Part shown: piece by piece, positions 63,274 to 64,000 of the stretch | Position numbering within the stretch: position 1 is the stretch's first letter | Layout of the letters: each line of letters opens with the position of its first letter | NCBI GenBank assembly: GCA_036343635.1 | Contig: JAYYVF010000085.1 | Location: 28,432 to 92,431, forward strand | From: GCA-2693325 sp036343635 | GTDB lineage: Bacteria > Latescibacterota > UBA2968 > UBA8231 | Direction of reading: 5' to 3' | DNA length: 64,000 bases | The notes under the pieces: generated by a model | The model's database searches: none | Told to the model about the DNA's origin: nothing | Seen by the model: the letters and a program-made list of their open reading frames with translations, nothing else | Translations under genes and position numbers: made by a program

Positions 63274-64000
63274 CTATAAAGGCATATATTCCATATCAAA
63301 GATTCTTTCGATCAACCAGCCCAATCCAAATAGCAAAATGAACAAAGATAGTCCATCAACAACCCTACGCTGATAGGTTTGAATACTCAACCAGATAATC
63401 GCGGGAAAAACAATCCCGACAATTGCAACTTGCCCCAACTCAACGCCGATATTGAATGAAAATAAGGACACAACGAGTCCTTCTGTCGGTAATCCCAATT
63501 CACGCAAGACATTCGCAAATCCAAAACCATGGATCAACCCAAAACCAAAAGTAAGCAACCATCTATGGGACAATCGCTTAAAAAATAAATTTTCTAAAGC
63601 CACATAGGCTATACTAAGAGCGATTGCCGCTTCGATCCACTTACCTGGCAAAGAAACTATCTCCAGAGCAGCTAAACACAATGTTATACTATGAGCTACT
63701 GTAAAAGCTGAAACAATCTTGACCATATCCCGTAACCTGCCCCCAACGACTATCAGCGCTAACAAAAACATGATATGGTCGTAGCCGATAAAAATATGTT
63801 CAATCCCTAGCCATATGAATAACATAGATTGTTGAAATAAAGTTTTTTCATTCCCTGCACCGAATCGGTAGCTTCGGGTATCTGCAGAAAAAACCACCTG
63901 TTCAAGTGAATGGCCGGGCATTAATACTTTTCCGATAGATTTATGTTCGGAGCCGAAACGATCAAAAAAGTTAATTGTTAATTCAGCAGTTACGGGAGCA
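63274..64000 (-). CDS. HupE/UreJ-type membrane protein, 5' end outside the window
   Basis: The frame is open from 64000 to the stop at 63274, so the N-terminus is missing. The visible 242 residues have an extracytoplasmic stretch ('LTINFFDRFGSEHKSIGK') and then about six membrane helices with 'GIEHIFIGYDHIMFLLAL', 'FTVAHSITL', 'GFGLIHGFGFANVLRELGL' and 'FNIGVELGQVAIV', the histidine/acid motifs of the HupE/UreJ_2 family. Members are linked to metal (nickel or cobalt) transport. An internal ATG at 63921 is unlikely to be the true start because the frame continues upstream. Confidence 0.88.
   Translation of the reverse strand, partial: APVTAELTINFFDRFGSEHKSIGKVLMPGHSLEQVVFSADTRSYRFGAGNEKTLFQQSMLFIWLGIEHIFIGYDHIMFLLALIVVGGRLRDMVKIVSAFTVAHSITLCLAALEIVSLPGKWIEAAIALSIAYVALENLFFKRLSHRWLLTFGFGLIHGFGFANVLRELGLPTEGLVVSLFSFNIGVELGQVAIVGIVFPAIIWLSIQTYQRRVVDGLSLFILLFGLGWLIERIFDMEYMPL

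Overview
This 64 kb window is low to mid GC, gene-dense bacterial chromosome. It carries a Gram-negative envelope gene set: many lipoprotein signals, a candidate outer-membrane barrel, two-domain parvulin chaperone, MltG and a YfhO-type membrane protein. Secreted FlgD-like/discoidin proteins, CRTAC1-type (VCBS + ASPIC/UnbV) proteins, a DUF6785-like membrane protein and a sugar-acid catabolic cluster with Gfo/Idh, enolase-superfamily and HpcH enzymes together resemble uncultured FCB-related or Latescibacterota/Marinimicrobia-type marine bacteria. That placement is inference; no rRNA or marker tree was available. I found no rRNA, tRNA, CRISPR array, transposase or prophage gene.

Layout. 1-2561 (minus): an ABC-2 exporter pair followed by a truncated neutral-ceramidase-like gene. 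2920-11617 (plus): a four-helix membrane protein, an ARPP-1-like protein, MltG, a PcrA/UvrD helicase, a sugar nucleotidyltransferase, and the tRNA methylthiotransferases MtaB and MiaB. 11820-37510 (minus): about 25 kb of 14 co-directional genes, nearly all exported. They comprise three CRTAC1-like proteins, two TPR lipoproteins and a TPR membrane protein, four discoidin/FlgD-like proteins, a barrel candidate, a parvulin lipoprotein, a small lipoprotein and a CBM9-like protein. Several neighbours share ATGA stop/start overlaps. This is the most novel-looking part of the window. 37799-45798: a DUF6785-like membrane protein (plus), then on minus a PtsN-like EIIA, a DUF2723 glycosyltransferase-like protein, a YfhO-like protein and an SGNH hydrolase. 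45957-49938 (plus): tightly overlapping epimerase, nucleotidyltransferase, GHMP sugar kinase and metallo-hydrolase, then a small unknown. 50295-52233 (plus): groES-groEL behind a good sigma-54 (-24/-12) promoter match and a strong terminator. 52413-57453: a pterin carbinolamine dehydratase, a Gfo/Idh oxidoreductase and a fused indolepyruvate:ferredoxin oxidoreductase. 57656-63210 (plus): a small conserved unknown, a second Gfo/Idh, IspG, HpcH aldolase, D-2-hydroxyacid dehydrogenase and a galactonate-dehydratase-like enzyme. 63274-64000 (minus): a truncated HupE/UreJ-type membrane protein.

How the genes fit together (inference). The 25 kb minus-strand block looks like one surface or secretion programme: a chaperone (two parvulin domains), a large barrel, lipoproteins, and surface adhesin-like proteins sharing a C-terminal FlgD-like domain that ends in tyrosine. 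CRTAC1-like proteins are repeatedly paired with, and once apparently fused to, TPR regions. The 45.9-49.6 kb block probably supplies an activated sugar, and the neighbouring YfhO/DUF2723/SGNH genes may transfer or modify glycans. The 58-63 kb block looks like sugar-acid dehydration and retro-aldol cleavage, with the isoprenoid enzyme IspG embedded in it. Several starts were moved to TTG, GTG or internal ATG codons where a clear Shine-Dalgarno sequence or signal peptide supports it.
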